Shown here: piece by piece, positions 36,960-45,748 of the stretch
Numbering within the stretch: position 1 is the first letter of the stretch
Layout: each line of letters opens with the position of its first letter
The notes under the pieces: generated by a model
The model's database searches: none
The model's input: the letters and a program-made list of their open reading frames with translations, nothing else
What the model was told of the DNA's origin: nothing
Made by a program: the position numbers and the translations under genes
NCBI GenBank assembly: GCA_005790505.1
Contig: SXUP01000016.1
Location: 1-64,000 of the forward strand
Reading direction: 5' to 3'
DNA length: 64,000 bases
Source of the DNA: Actinomycetota bacterium
GTDB lineage: Bacteria; Actinomycetota; Acidimicrobiia; Acidimicrobiales; Ilumatobacteraceae

Positions 36960-37975
36960 GACGCTGGGACTTTCTGTCGTTGAGGGGAGAAAATAATTTC
37001 AATGTCGCTTCCAAAGACCTCGACCATAGACAATGTGCCGCGCCACATTTGAGCCGCAGTAGTTTCCGGCAGACCATCAAACACGGGCAGAGTGTCTTCG
37101 TCGCCGCACACGATAGGAGCGATGTGAAAAATATATTCATCCACAAGGTTCTGCTCAAAAAAAGAACGAGCCACGCGCGACCCTGCTTCAACCATCGCCA
37201 CAATCACGCCTTGTCGACCTAAGTCCTCTAATAAATCTGTCAAGGAGCCAGACCATTCTTCGCATGGTTGCACTTTTGCGTCCGCAGGCACGGAGCCGAG
37301 TACAGATACCAACACAATGCGCCTTGGTGATTTGCCATCACAGTCGCGAACAGTCAGTAGCGGATCATCGGCACGCACCGTGGCGTTGCCAGTGATAATG
37401 ACATCGCTGTCGGCGCGTAGTTCGTGTACACGTCTCTGCGCTTCGGGGCCAGTAATTCGCTTTCGCCCACCTGGAAGCGTGATGCGGGCATCCATTGTGC
37501 ACGCCATTTTCAAGCGCACAAATGGTCGACCAGTAATGCGGTGATGAATGTAAGGATGTAGTTGCTTCTTGACTTCATCGGCACAAACATCACTGATGAC
37601 TTCAATTCCAGCGGCTTTTAATTGGTCAAGCCCACGACCAGCAACTAAAGAATCAGGATCTTTGATTCCGACTACAACTGTGCTGACTCCTGCATTGATG
37701 ATTGCCGTTGTGCACGCCCCAGTGCGGCCGATGTGAGCGCACGGCTCAAGGGTTGAATACAGGGTTGCCCCTTTAGTTGAAGCGTGCGCTGCGTGCGCTG
37801 CATTAAGTGCAACTATTTCTGCATGGGCACCACCCGGCGCAGATGTTGCTCCAGAAAAGACAGTTCCATCAGTACACACGACGACAGCACCTACCCACGG
37901 GTTGGGTCGGGCACGATGGCGTGCCGACTCGGCCACGCCCACGGCATGGCGCATCTGCGTCTGATGGTTATTCAT
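36956..37975 (-). CDS. ribD: Bifunctional riboflavin deaminase-reductase RibD
   Basis: The 339-residue enzyme has a zinc deaminase domain (about 1-140: RARPNPWVGAVVV, GGAHAEIVALN, TLEPCAHIGRTGACT) and a reductase domain (FVRLKMACTMDARI to GSRVARSFFEQNLVDEYIFHIAPIV). It carries out steps two and three of riboflavin synthesis. The ATG at 37975 lies four bases after an AAGGAG whose AAGG is the 3' strand of the FMN riboswitch closing stem. An in-frame extension upstream runs through the riboswitch and is not coding. Confidence 0.95.
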   Translation of the reverse strand: MNNHQTQMRHAVGVAESARHRARPNPWVGAVVVCTDGTVFSGATSAPGGAHAEIVALNAAHAAHASTKGATLYSTLEPCAHIGRTGACTTAIINAGVSTVVVGIKDPDSLVAGRGLDQLKAAGIEVISDVCADEVKKQLHPYIHHRITGRPFVRLKMACTMDARITLPGGRKRITGPEAQRRVHELRADSDVIITGNATVRADDPLLTVRDCDGKSPRRIVLVSVLGSVPADAKVQPCEEWSGSLTDLLEDLGRQGVIVAMVEAGSRVARSFFEQNLVDEYIFHIAPIVCGDEDTLPVFDGLPETTAAQMWRGTLSMVEVFGSDIEIIFSPQRQKVPAS

Positions 37976-37981
37976 ATGGCT

Positions 37982-38103
37982 CCTTGCTCCCATCCGGACT
38001 CTCACCGTCGGCCTCAGAATTTCACTGAGTCGGCCCCAGCACCGAGGCACTGGGGTTCGCGGGCTTTACCGCCGGTCGGGACTTGCACCCAAACCCTGCA
38101 AGG
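37982..38103 (-). promoter_or_regulatory. FMN riboswitch (RFN element)
   Basis: On the minus strand the 122 bases carry the RFN landmarks in order: CCTTGC closing strand, GGGTGCAAGTCCCGACCGG, CGGTAAAGCCCGCGA, a variable stem CCCCAG-CTGGGG, GCCGACTCAGTGAAATTC, GCCGACGGTGAGAGTCCGG and ATGGGAGCAAGG. The closing stem CCTTGC/GCAAGG includes most of the ribD Shine-Dalgarno sequence AAGGAG, so FMN binding should directly block ribD translation. Confidence 0.96.
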
Positions 38104-38161
38104 GGTGTATTTATGTCCCTTCAGGCTATGGCGCAATGTTCTCTGAAGCCAACTCGGAGAC

Positions 38162-39028
38162 CTAGTTTTGGGTCGATCGTGATAACTGCGCAAGCGTTGT
38201 CACCCCCACCAGAACAAGCGTGGCGCCCAAGACACGTGCAGGTGTGAGTACCTCGTTGAGAGCAACAACTCCCACGAGAATTGATACCACAGGCTCAATC
38301 GTGCTCAGCACGGCTGCTTCACCCGGTCCAACGCGAGAGACGCCCGCAAAAAATAATCCCATCGCCAAAATTGTCGACACCAGCGCCGCTCCCGTGATTG
38401 CTGCCCAGCCAGTGAAGTCGTCAGGCAGATCAAAGCGTTGAATACTCCAGAGTGCAAGATTTGCAGCCGCCGCACCAATCATCACGATCATTAGTGAGAT
38501 GGGTGCTCCTGCAATATGCACCAAACGACTTGAGACCAAGATATATCCCGTGTACCACAGAGCCGCACTCAGCATTAACAAGATTCCAACCCACGAACCA
38601 GACTGCACTTGTCCGCCTGTTAGGACCGCACCAATCACTGTCACAGGGAGACAGAGCAGCATCGCCCGCGTTGGTGAATGTCGAAATAGTAGCCAACTGG
38701 CCAATACGACAAATACTGGAAACATATAAAAAATTACTGTCGCCAGCGAGATGTCAATACGTTTCATTCCATAGAGGTAAAACGCAGACTGGACTGAGTA
38801 CCCAAGTGCTCCAAGCAAAAATAGTCGCAGAAACAAGTTGCGCTCGGGCCATGCCCGTGACTGTTGGCGCCTGCGCAACAGATGATGACCAGTCATAATG
38901 ATGGCAGCAATGCTAAAACGGGCCGTGAGCATGCCAAGGGGTTCGGCCCCGTGGTCATATGAGACATGGGCAAACCATGGGAGCAGTCCAAAGGCGGCAC
39001 CGCTGATCAAAATATAGATAATGCCCAT
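38162..39028 (-). CDS. EamA/DMT-family membrane transporter
   Basis: The 288-residue protein is almost wholly hydrophobic, with about ten membrane segments arranged as two EamA repeats (IYILISGAAFGLLPWFAHV in the first, VGILLMLSAALWYTGYILVSSRL opening the second, ending with LGATLVLVGVTTLAQL). DMT proteins export or import metabolites; the substrate is not evident. It lies upstream of the FMN riboswitch in the same direction, but 58 bases before it, so it may be transcribed through the riboswitch without being controlled by it. A role in flavin transport is speculative. Confidence 0.85.
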   Translation of the reverse strand: MGIIYILISGAAFGLLPWFAHVSYDHGAEPLGMLTARFSIAAIIMTGHHLLRRRQQSRAWPERNLFLRLFLLGALGYSVQSAFYLYGMKRIDISLATVIFYMFPVFVVLASWLLFRHSPTRAMLLCLPVTVIGAVLTGGQVQSGSWVGILLMLSAALWYTGYILVSSRLVHIAGAPISLMIVMIGAAAANLALWSIQRFDLPDDFTGWAAITGAALVSTILAMGLFFAGVSRVGPGEAAVLSTIEPVVSILVGVVALNEVLTPARVLGATLVLVGVTTLAQLSRSTQN

Positions 39029-39050
39029 CAGCCTTGAACGGTAGTTGGCG

Positions 39051-39056
39051 TAGCGT
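39051..39056 (+). promoter_or_regulatory. -10 element TAGCGT, leaderless geometry
   Basis: TAGCGT ends six bases before the ATG at 39063. The six bases AAAGGG could also act as a very close ribosome-binding site, so this case is ambiguous. Confidence 0.4.
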
Positions 39057-39062
39057 AAAGGG

Positions 39063-39968
39063 ATGGGTTTTGAAATTCACACCGCATCTCCACGAGGGTT
39101 CACGCAAGCATTTGTTCATCAAAAACCTCGCCCTCAAAATGACATCACACTCGTCTGCATACACGGGTGGCCAGAAACAAAGCGCATTTTCTGGAAAGTA
39201 ATAGAGCCCTTTGTTGCTGCTGGCTGCAATGTTGTGGTGCCAGATCTTCGTGGATTCGGTGATTCTGGACTGGCTCCAGACGGGTTTTATGACGTTGTGT
39301 CTCACGCCAAAGATGTTTATGCCTTAGTGCATGATCATCTTGGGTATTCCCGTGCAGTGCTGGTGGGTGGAGATCTAGGTGGACCAGTCATCCAAGAACT
39401 TGCACTGCGCTATCCGTCATGGGTTGATCGTATGGTTTTGTTCAATTCACCATTGCCGTTTGACAAAGAACGAATGGCAGACATGAATACCCGACCTCCA
39501 CGCGAATCTGCAGATTATTTTATTCGCCAAGGAACAGATGCAGATGCATTGGCTGCAGAGTTCACCACAGATGAACAACGCCGTCGGTATATCGCTACTT
39601 TTTATACGTCACGACATTGGGGTCATCCAGGTGGATTTACTCAAACAGAGGTGGACTTTCACACGGAGCCATTTGGCGATGCGGCAAAACTGCGGGCAAG
39701 TTTTGGCAACTATGAGACAGCATTTTTTGCCGATAAGCGCACTGAGCCATCATTGATGGGACCCAATACTCAGACTAAAACGCTTATTTTATTTGGGCCC
39801 AGTGATCATGTGATCTATCCAGATTTTGACAAGATGGCTGCTGTCGTATTTGACGACCATGTCGGACCTTTTCTGTTGCGTGACTGCGGTCATTTTGTCC
39901 CATGGGAAGCACCCCACGCTCTGGTGAGTGCGACTGTGGCATTTTGCGCAGATTTGCTCGTCTCCTGA
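39063..39968 (+). CDS. Alpha/beta hydrolase, epoxide-hydrolase/dehalogenase type
   Basis: The 301-residue protein has LVCIHGWPETKRIFWKVIEPF, VVVPDLRGFGDSG, the nucleophile elbow VGGDLGGPV with Asp instead of Ser, and a C-terminal DCGHFVPWEAP with the catalytic His. An Asp nucleophile in this context is typical of soluble epoxide hydrolases and haloalkane/haloacetate dehalogenases. No signal peptide. Substrate unknown. It is divergently oriented from the EamA gene with only 34 bases between. Confidence 0.87.
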   Translation: MGFEIHTASPRGFTQAFVHQKPRPQNDITLVCIHGWPETKRIFWKVIEPFVAAGCNVVVPDLRGFGDSGLAPDGFYDVVSHAKDVYALVHDHLGYSRAVLVGGDLGGPVIQELALRYPSWVDRMVLFNSPLPFDKERMADMNTRPPRESADYFIRQGTDADALAAEFTTDEQRRRYIATFYTSRHWGHPGGFTQTEVDFHTEPFGDAAKLRASFGNYETAFFADKRTEPSLMGPNTQTKTLILFGPSDHVIYPDFDKMAAVVFDDHVGPFLLRDCGHFVPWEAPHALVSATVAFCADLLVS

Positions 39969-40037
39969 CCACCTGCTGAAACCACACGGTATAAGCGTTG
40001 CCTGGAACGAGAGTCTGACGAAACAGCGCAGAAAAAT

Positions 40038-40385
40038 TTACTGTTTGCTGTCTTTGAGTGATTTAGCGATGGCACGATCTCGACGGGCGACACCGCGAAA
40101 CATCACAAAGCCGATGAAAGACAAACCCATGATCATGAGTCCAAAGACCGAATATTGCAACCAACCTCCACGATCTCCAGGTTGCTCAGGGGCTTTTCCG
40201 CAGTTCGGACGCGGATTGGAGTTGATGCACTGCGAGGGGTCTTCCTGTAAGTCGTAAACATAAGTCGTTGAGTCAGTGGTGTCAATAGAGTTGCCACCTG
40301 ACGAAGCATTAGCGACGATCGCACTAGGCGGTGCAATAAAGAGCATCATTGCGCCAAAAGTGATAGCGATAAAACGGCGCGACAT
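40038..40385 (-). CDS. Small exported membrane protein of unknown function
   Basis: The 115-residue protein has a signal-like hydrophobic N-terminus ([27 protein letters not shown]), a short polar region with two Cys ([10 protein letters not shown]), one membrane segment ([22 protein letters not shown]) and a basic C-terminal tail ([15 protein letters not shown]). I start at the ATG at 40385; the frame extends seven codons further. I do not recognise the family. It converges with the hydrolase gene on one side and is divergent from guaA on the other. Confidence 0.65.
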   Translation of the reverse strand: MSRRFIAITFGAMMLFIAPPSAIVANASSGGNSIDTTDSTTYVYDLQEDPSQCINSNPRPNCGKAPEQPGDRGGWLQYSVFGLMIMGLSFIGFVMFRGVARRDRAIAKSLKDSKQ

Positions 40386-40423
40386 CTCTCTATCGTCACA
40401 CCTCAAGTAAGGTTCTACAAGTT

Positions 40424-42019
40424 ATGGCTCGTGAAACTTCACACACTGCCTGGCAGACCGATCAAAAGGCGAGCCAACCGCATGATGTCGTACTAGTGGT
40501 TGACTTCGGAGCGCAGTATGCCCAACTCATTGCCCGTCGCGTGCGCGAGGCTCAGGTTTACAGCGAGATTGTCCCCCATCAGGTAACCGCTGCCGAGGTG
40601 GTGGCCAAAGGAGCTCGTGCCATCATTTTGTCTGGTGGTCCAAAGAGTGTGCACATTGAGGGTTCCCCGGAACTTGACCCTTCAATTTATGACCTCGGAA
40701 TTCCGATTTTAGGAATCTGTTATGGGTGCCAACTCGTGGCACAACAACTTGGTGGCACGGTCTCTGGCGGTGGACGCGGTGAATACGGTCGTGCCACGGC
40801 GGTGCGCTCTGATACGGCGAGTTATTTGCTGGGTAAACAAACTCCCGCGCAATTCAACGTCTGGATGAGTCATTTTGATGCAGTCACAAGATTGCCTGTC
40901 GGATTCGTATCAACAGTAAGTACCGCAGATGCGCCGATGGCTGTGATTGAAAATAATTCTCGGCAGATATTTGGGGTGCAGTATCACCCTGAGGTCATTC
41001 ACACGGAGTTTGGACAAGATCTACTTCATCGTTTTTTAATCAATATTGCTGGTTGTCGTCCTGATTGGACAATGTCATCGATAGTCGAAGAACAAATTTC
41101 GGCGATTCGTTCCCAAGTCGGAACCGAGCGTGCGATTTGTGGACTGAGTGGGGGAGTTGATTCAAGTGTTGCTGCCGCACTTGTGCACCGAGCAATCGGC
41201 AAACAACTCACTTGTGTGTACGTTGACACCGGTTTGATGCGCCGCGGAGAAAGTGAACAAGTTGTGGAGACATTTCGTCGCAGTATGGGCATCGAACTCA
41301 TTCATATTGATGCAGGCCCACGATTTTTCGAGCGCTTGAAAGGCGTGACAGAACCGGAAGCAAAGCGCAAAGTGATTGGTGAACTATTTGTGCGAATTTT
41401 TGAGGAAAATACTGGCGGATTGACTGATGCAAAGTTTCTCGTGCAAGGGACTTTGTATCCAGATGTAATTGAAAGCGGTGGAAGTGATGGAACAGCAGCC
41501 GTAATCAAGAGTCATCACAATGTGGGTGGATTACCCGACGACATGACACTTGCGTTAGTAGAACCATTGCGCACATTATTCAAAGACGAGGTTCGCAAAG
41601 TCGGAACCCAACTTGGGCTTGCTGACGACATTGTTTGGAGGCAACCGTTTCCAGGTCCTGGTCTAGGAGTTCGCATCATCGGAGAAGTGACTCCCGATAA
41701 AGTGACCACCTTGCAACATGCCGATGAGATCGTGCGCCAAGAGATAACAGCGGCAGGTTTAGATCGCGAGATATGGCAAGCCTTCGCCGTGTTGGCAGAT
41801 ATCCGTAGCGTGGGGGTCATGGGTGATGAACGCACTTATGGCTGGCCAATCATTATTCGGGCTGTCACAAGCGAGGACGCAATGACAGCAGATTGGGCCC
41901 GTTTGCCCTATGAAGTGCTTGAACGCATGTCCCAGCGCATCATTAATGAGGTAAATGGCATTAATCGGGTGGTTTATGACATAACTTCCAAGCCCCCTGG
42001 CACTATTGAGTGGGAATAG
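40424..42019 (+). CDS. guaA: GMP synthase (glutamine-hydrolysing)
   Basis: The 531-residue enzyme converts XMP to GMP. The class I glutaminase half has [18 protein letters not shown], the Cys in [15 protein letters not shown] and the His-Glu in [13 protein letters not shown]. The ATP pyrophosphatase half has [15 protein letters not shown], and the dimerisation domain ends in [21 protein letters not shown] about ten bases before the ATG and the lack of a ribosome-binding site suggest a very short leader. Confidence 0.97.
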   Translation: MARETSHTAWQTDQKASQPHDVVLVVDFGAQYAQLIARRVREAQVYSEIVPHQVTAAEVVAKGARAIILSGGPKSVHIEGSPELDPSIYDLGIPILGICYGCQLVAQQLGGTVSGGGRGEYGRATAVRSDTASYLLGKQTPAQFNVWMSHFDAVTRLPVGFVSTVSTADAPMAVIENNSRQIFGVQYHPEVIHTEFGQDLLHRFLINIAGCRPDWTMSSIVEEQISAIRSQVGTERAICGLSGGVDSSVAAALVHRAIGKQLTCVYVDTGLMRRGESEQVVETFRRSMGIELIHIDAGPRFFERLKGVTEPEAKRKVIGELFVRIFEENTGGLTDAKFLVQGTLYPDVIESGGSDGTAAVIKSHHNVGGLPDDMTLALVEPLRTLFKDEVRKVGTQLGLADDIVWRQPFPGPGLGVRIIGEVTPDKVTTLQHADEIVRQEITAAGLDREIWQAFAVLADIRSVGVMGDERTYGWPIIIRAVTSEDAMTADWARLPYEVLERMSQRIINEVNGINRVVYDITSKPPGTIEWE

Positions 42020-42040
42020 GCCTTGGTAGAGTGAGGGGGC

Positions 42041-43147
42041 ATGGTTCACCCTCTCCCTCGTCGGGGGCTTCGAGCCCTCCTTTGTGTTCTAGCCCTCCTC
42101 GGGGCGAACTCCTTTTTGGTTCTTGGTCCCGTTGGGGCGGGGCAGCTAAGGGCTGCCGGGGTAGACGACAAATCCCGTGAGGTCGCCGCTTTGGCCGACG
42201 AACTAGAGCGGCTGATAGATCGGATGAACTCCCTGGGTGAGGATTACGCCGAGGCCTTGACCTTGCAAGATGATCTTGCCATCGAACTAAAAGCGGCCAC
42301 CGAGGAGGTCGCTCGGACTGAGCAAGAGTTGGCCCAGATGCGTGGCACTTTGTACGTAGCAGCGGTGTCACAGTTTATGCAGGGTGGACGAAAAAGCACT
42401 CTTACTAATTTGCTGGCTAGCACCGATCGGGTGCAGGACTCGTTGCAGCGCAAGCAATTTACATCCATTGCATTAAACGCCGGCTCAATGTCGAGCGACA
42501 GACTAGACACATTGGCAACTGATCTGAAGAAACAACGAAAGAAACTTGAGAAAAAACAAGAGCAGGCAGAAAAACTTGCCATGACCGTCCTCAGTCGTCA
42601 ATCTGCAGCCGAAGAGTTAGCTGTTGTCTACGAACAACGCCAGGCTAGTGCAACTGGTGAACTTGCAGTTCTGCTGCGCCTCGAGCGTGATCGCAGAAGT
42701 CAATTGGCATTTGAAGAAGCCAAGAGAATCGCTGACGGCTTCAGCAAAAATTACGCCTCTTCGCGAAATCAATACAAAAACTTGCCCAAAGTTTCCGCCC
42801 AAAACCAGACTGTCGTCAACGCAGCCCTCTCTCAATTAGGTGTCCCGTATCGATACGCCCGCAGTAGTCCGGGCGTGGCCTTTGATTGTTCGGGCCTCAC
42901 AAGTTATGCGTGGGCAAAAGCAGGTGTCGGAATGCCGCGCAACTCAAGGGCACAATTCAATTCGTTACCTCATGTTCCAAAGTCAATGGCGATGCCTGGT
43001 GACTTAGTTTTCTCTGGAAGCCCCATTCATCATGTGGGAATCTATTTAGGTGGTGGTCGAATGGTGCATGCTCCGCGTTCTGGTGATGTGGTCAAAATTG
43101 GTGCCATCAACTGGGGTCGCGTCGTTGGTGTTGCTCGTCCCGGCTAA
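42041..43147 (+). CDS. Secreted NlpC/P60 peptidoglycan endopeptidase with coiled coil
   Basis: The 368-residue protein has a signal peptide (about 1-36, LCVLALLGANSFLVLGPVGAG), a long coiled-coil region (about 45-235, including KKQRKKLEKKQEQAEKLA) and a C-terminal NlpC/P60 domain (about 250-368). The domain has Cys in AFDCSGLTSYAWAKAG and His in HHVGIYLGGGRMVHAP. This is the layout of the RipA/CwlO-type hydrolases that cut stem peptides during actinobacterial cell separation; the coiled coil probably binds an activator. It begins 21 bases after guaA. Confidence 0.92.
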   Translation: MVHPLPRRGLRALLCVLALLGANSFLVLGPVGAGQLRAAGVDDKSREVAALADELERLIDRMNSLGEDYAEALTLQDDLAIELKAATEEVARTEQELAQMRGTLYVAAVSQFMQGGRKSTLTNLLASTDRVQDSLQRKQFTSIALNAGSMSSDRLDTLATDLKKQRKKLEKKQEQAEKLAMTVLSRQSAAEELAVVYEQRQASATGELAVLLRLERDRRSQLAFEEAKRIADGFSKNYASSRNQYKNLPKVSAQNQTVVNAALSQLGVPYRYARSSPGVAFDCSGLTSYAWAKAGVGMPRNSRAQFNSLPHVPKSMAMPGDLVFSGSPIHHVGIYLGGGRMVHAPRSGDVVKIGAINWGRVVGVARPG

Positions 43148-43182
43148 TGAGCCCTCAATCTTGACGAAGTACCGTAGAAGTC

Positions 43183-44205
43183 GTGCAGGGGATCGATGAA
43201 GTACGCGTGGAGCAGTGGCTCGATAAAAATGTCGAGGGAGTCGAGGGTCCCTATCAGTTCACATTAATTGCGGGTGGTCGTAGTAATCTCACGTTCCTTG
43301 TTGCAGATGCACACGCGACGCAATTTGTCCTGCGGCGTCCGCCACTTGGTCATGTTCTCGCCACTGCTCACGACATGGCGCGTGAACACAAGATAATAAG
43401 TGCTGTCGGAAAATCGTCTGTTCCGGTGCCACGCACGCTTGGATTATGTATGGATGAAACAGTCAATGGCGCACCTTTTTATGTGATGTCTTTCGTGGAA
43501 GGCAAAGTACTTTCGTCGGCCGAGGACGGGGAACTCCTGTCCCCAACCCTTCGGAAGCGCGCCAGTGAGCATCTTGTCGATGTGTTGGCAGACCTACACG
43601 CCGTTGACATTGATGCTGTGGGTCTGGGCGATCTGGCAAAACGCCAAGGTTATGTTGAGCGCCAAGTCAAGCGCTGGAGCACGCAGTGGGACAACTCTAA
43701 AACTCGGGAGTTACCTGCGATTGAGGAAGTCAGCCGGCTGTTGGCAGAAAATATTCCAGAGCAACAAAGTGTTGCTATCGCCCACGGTGACTATCGCTTT
43801 GGGAACTGCCTGACAAGTCTTGCCACCGGAAGTATTACGGCTGTTTTGGATTGGGAATTATGCACGCTTGGAGACCCACTCGCTGATCTGGGATATATCG
43901 GCGTGTACTGGAACGACTACGGACATCCCATCATGCGCGCCAATGATCCATCTGGCATCGAAGGGTTCTTGAACTACGACGACTTGGTGCAACGCTATGC
44001 CACGAGGACAGGTCGTGACGTCAGCAAAATTGGCTATTACAAGGCTTTTTCAAGTTGGCGTTTGGCTGTTATAAGTGAGGGCGTATATGCGCGCTATTTG
44101 CACGGTGCAATGGGAGACGACGGATTTGATCCAGAACCAATGAAAGACAGTACAACCCAATTAGCCGAGTCGGCACTTGAATCTTTGAAAGGTGCATTGA
44201 AATGA
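43183..44205 (+). CDS. APH-family phosphotransferase (ACAD10/11 N-domain type)
   Basis: The 340-residue protein is kinase-like: FTLIAGGRSNLTFLVADA, FVLRRPP, then the catalytic HGDYRFGNCL and metal-binding VLDWELCTLGDPLADLGY. These match the aminoglycoside/choline kinase fold, especially the branch linked to acyl-CoA dehydrogenases, which phosphorylates hydroxyacyl substrates. Antibiotic resistance is not implied. GTG start at 43183, with TACCGT ending seven bases before it. The stop overlaps the ATG of the next gene (ATGA). Confidence 0.88.
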   Translation: MQGIDEVRVEQWLDKNVEGVEGPYQFTLIAGGRSNLTFLVADAHATQFVLRRPPLGHVLATAHDMAREHKIISAVGKSSVPVPRTLGLCMDETVNGAPFYVMSFVEGKVLSSAEDGELLSPTLRKRASEHLVDVLADLHAVDIDAVGLGDLAKRQGYVERQVKRWSTQWDNSKTRELPAIEEVSRLLAENIPEQQSVAIAHGDYRFGNCLTSLATGSITAVLDWELCTLGDPLADLGYIGVYWNDYGHPIMRANDPSGIEGFLNYDDLVQRYATRTGRDVSKIGYYKAFSSWRLAVISEGVYARYLHGAMGDDGFDPEPMKDSTTQLAESALESLKGALK

Positions 44206-44945
44206 AACAACCCGGCAGTGATGCGTGGCAGAAGAGTTTGTTCACGGCCGCGAGTTTGACTCGCGACGTGTATCGTCGCGGCTCGGGTCCAGTTGTAGTC
44301 ATCGTGCATGAGATTCCTGGAATCACACCAGCCGTCGAAAAATTTGCCAATGATGTCGTCGCTGCTGGTTTCACTGTGGTGATGCCAAACCTGGTGGGTA
44401 CACGCGGCAAGGTTGCAAATAGGTCCTACATGGCTTCGTCAATGCTGAAAGTCTGCGTCTCACGCGAATTCAGCAATATGGCACTCAACAAAACCTCCCC
44501 AATTATTGCCTGGCTGCGGGCACTCGCGCGGTCGTTGCACATGGAGGTTGGTGGCAAAGGTGTGGGTGCAGTCGGAATGTGCTTCAGCGGTGGCTTTGCA
44601 CTCGCCATGATGGTGGACGACATCATGGTTGCGCCCGTTCTTTCACAACCATCAATGCCATTTTCTATTGGCAAGGATCGCAGCAGGGATCTCAACTTGA
44701 GTCCAGAAGATGCCATTGTGGTTCGCCAACGAGCAGAAGCTGGCTGTCAGGTTCTGGGGCTTCGGTTTGACAAGGACAAACTCGTAGGTGACAGATTTGC
44801 TGCGTTGCAGGACCTACTTGGTGACGGCTTTATTGCCGTTGAACTGCCATCCAAGAACCCCAGAGATCACAGCGTCCTCACTGAGCAACGCGACGAACCA
44901 AGCGTGGCACGGGTGATTGACTTCCTGCGCTCCAAGCTTTTGTAG
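44202..44945 (+). CDS. Dienelactone hydrolase family protein
   Basis: The 247-residue alpha/beta hydrolase has VVIVHEIPGITPAV, the Cys nucleophile elbow GAVGMCFSGGFALAM and a late His in NPRDHSVLT. The Cys nucleophile and the Glu in HEIPG are dienelactone hydrolase hallmarks, an enzyme of chlorocatechol/aromatic degradation, but the family is broad. It is translationally coupled to the APH-type kinase, suggesting one small catabolic unit. Confidence 0.87.
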   Translation: MKQPGSDAWQKSLFTAASLTRDVYRRGSGPVVVIVHEIPGITPAVEKFANDVVAAGFTVVMPNLVGTRGKVANRSYMASSMLKVCVSREFSNMALNKTSPIIAWLRALARSLHMEVGGKGVGAVGMCFSGGFALAMMVDDIMVAPVLSQPSMPFSIGKDRSRDLNLSPEDAIVVRQRAEAGCQVLGLRFDKDKLVGDRFAALQDLLGDGFIAVELPSKNPRDHSVLTEQRDEPSVARVIDFLRSKLL

Positions 44946-44977
44946 TTTGCCTTGCCCTGATACACCCTTTCAATATG

Positions 44978-45022
44978 GTGTAGTTGTAACACCAAATTAG
45001 TGTTATAGTGTAGTTTCTACAC
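44978..45022 (+). promoter_or_regulatory. Paired palindromic operator before the VWA gene
   Basis: Two 15-bp palindromes share the left half GTGTAGTT and the right arm ACAC: 44978-44992 (GTGTAGTTGTAACAC) and 45008-45022 (GTGTAGTTTCTACAC). Their centres are 30 bp apart, about three helical turns. AACAC/GTGTT (44988-45004) forms a third inverted repeat between them. A -10-like TATAGT (45004-45009) overlaps the second box. This fits cooperative binding of a dimeric repressor. Confidence 0.6.
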
Positions 45023-45050
45023 TTTATTGCTCATGAAAGGAGCCCCCCAT

Positions 45051-45740
45051 ATGACTATCAACCCAATAGCCCCCGTTTCTCACCTATACATCCTGATTGA
45101 CCGTTCTGGCTCAATGTCGTCAATTGTTAATGATGTAATCGGCGGATTCAACGAACTGATTGCCAACCAGGGTCGTGACGGCAGCGATGCCCGAGTAACA
45201 CTCGTTCAGTTTGACTCCCAAGACCCACAAGATGTGATCGTCGCTGGTGCCAATATCAGCGAAATCTGCAACCTTGATGGCCACTCATACATCCCCCGCG
45301 GTGGAACACCTCTACTCGACGCAACTGGACTTCTGATCGGTCGTGGTCGGGTTGAGCAAGCATCTCGTGCAGCCACTGGTTTGCCCAAGGAAAACATCGT
45401 GTTTGTCACCATCACGGACGGCGAAGAAAACCAAAGTCACGAGTACGACCTGGATCGCATTCGCACATTGGTCAAAGAATGCGAAGACGATCATGACTGG
45501 ACATTTGTGTTCTTGTCGGCAGGACTTGATGCTTATGCAGAAGCAGGTCGAGTCGGAGTCTCGGTCGGTTCAAGTCAGTCCTTTAGTCCCTCAAGCGTTG
45601 GCACAGTTCTTGCGTTTAGGAGCCTCGATACGAACCTCAAAAATTTCCGTGACAAGAAACGGCGTCATGAGACCACCGACAAGCACAAATTTTTTGAGTC
45701 CAAAGAAGCAGAAGACCAGCGCAATGAAGACGAGAACTAA
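45051..45740 (+). CDS. Von Willebrand factor A domain protein
   Basis: The 229-residue cytosolic protein is essentially one VWA domain. The MIDAS metal site is visible as LIDRSGSMSSI, with the conserved Thr in PRGGTPLLDATG and Asp in FVTITDGEENQSHEYD. VWA proteins mediate metal-dependent protein-protein binding. The C-terminus is charged (KKRRHETTDKHKFFESKEAEDQRNEDEN). An AAAGGAG lies eight bases before the ATG; a TTG start further upstream is less likely. The strong paired operator upstream suggests an inducible gene, function unknown. Confidence 0.85.
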   Translation: MTINPIAPVSHLYILIDRSGSMSSIVNDVIGGFNELIANQGRDGSDARVTLVQFDSQDPQDVIVAGANISEICNLDGHSYIPRGGTPLLDATGLLIGRGRVEQASRAATGLPKENIVFVTITDGEENQSHEYDLDRIRTLVKECEDDHDWTFVFLSAGLDAYAEAGRVGVSVGSSQSFSPSSVGTVLAFRSLDTNLKNFRDKKRRHETTDKHKFFESKEAEDQRNEDEN

Positions 45741-45748
45741 TCTCGTTT
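45728..45748. terminator. Possible bidirectional terminator between convergent genes
   Basis: AGACGAGA pairs with TCTCGTTT around an ACTAA loop, eight pairs with one G-U, spanning the stop codons of the VWA gene (+) and the SDR gene (-). A-rich and T-rich flanks suit either direction, but the stem is short. Confidence 0.35.

Noticed and set aside
43183-44205. Aminoglycoside resistance gene
   Set aside because: The APH fold is present, but the sequence resembles the acyl-CoA-dehydrogenase-linked kinase branch and sits beside a catabolic hydrolase; no resistance context.
44961-45022. NrdR-box interpretation of the VWA operator
   Set aside because: NrdR uses paired 16-bp ACAC-N8-GTGT boxes about three turns apart before nrd genes. 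Here the boxes are 15 bp with the arms inverted (GTGT-N7-ACAC) and the gene is not a ribonucleotide reductase.
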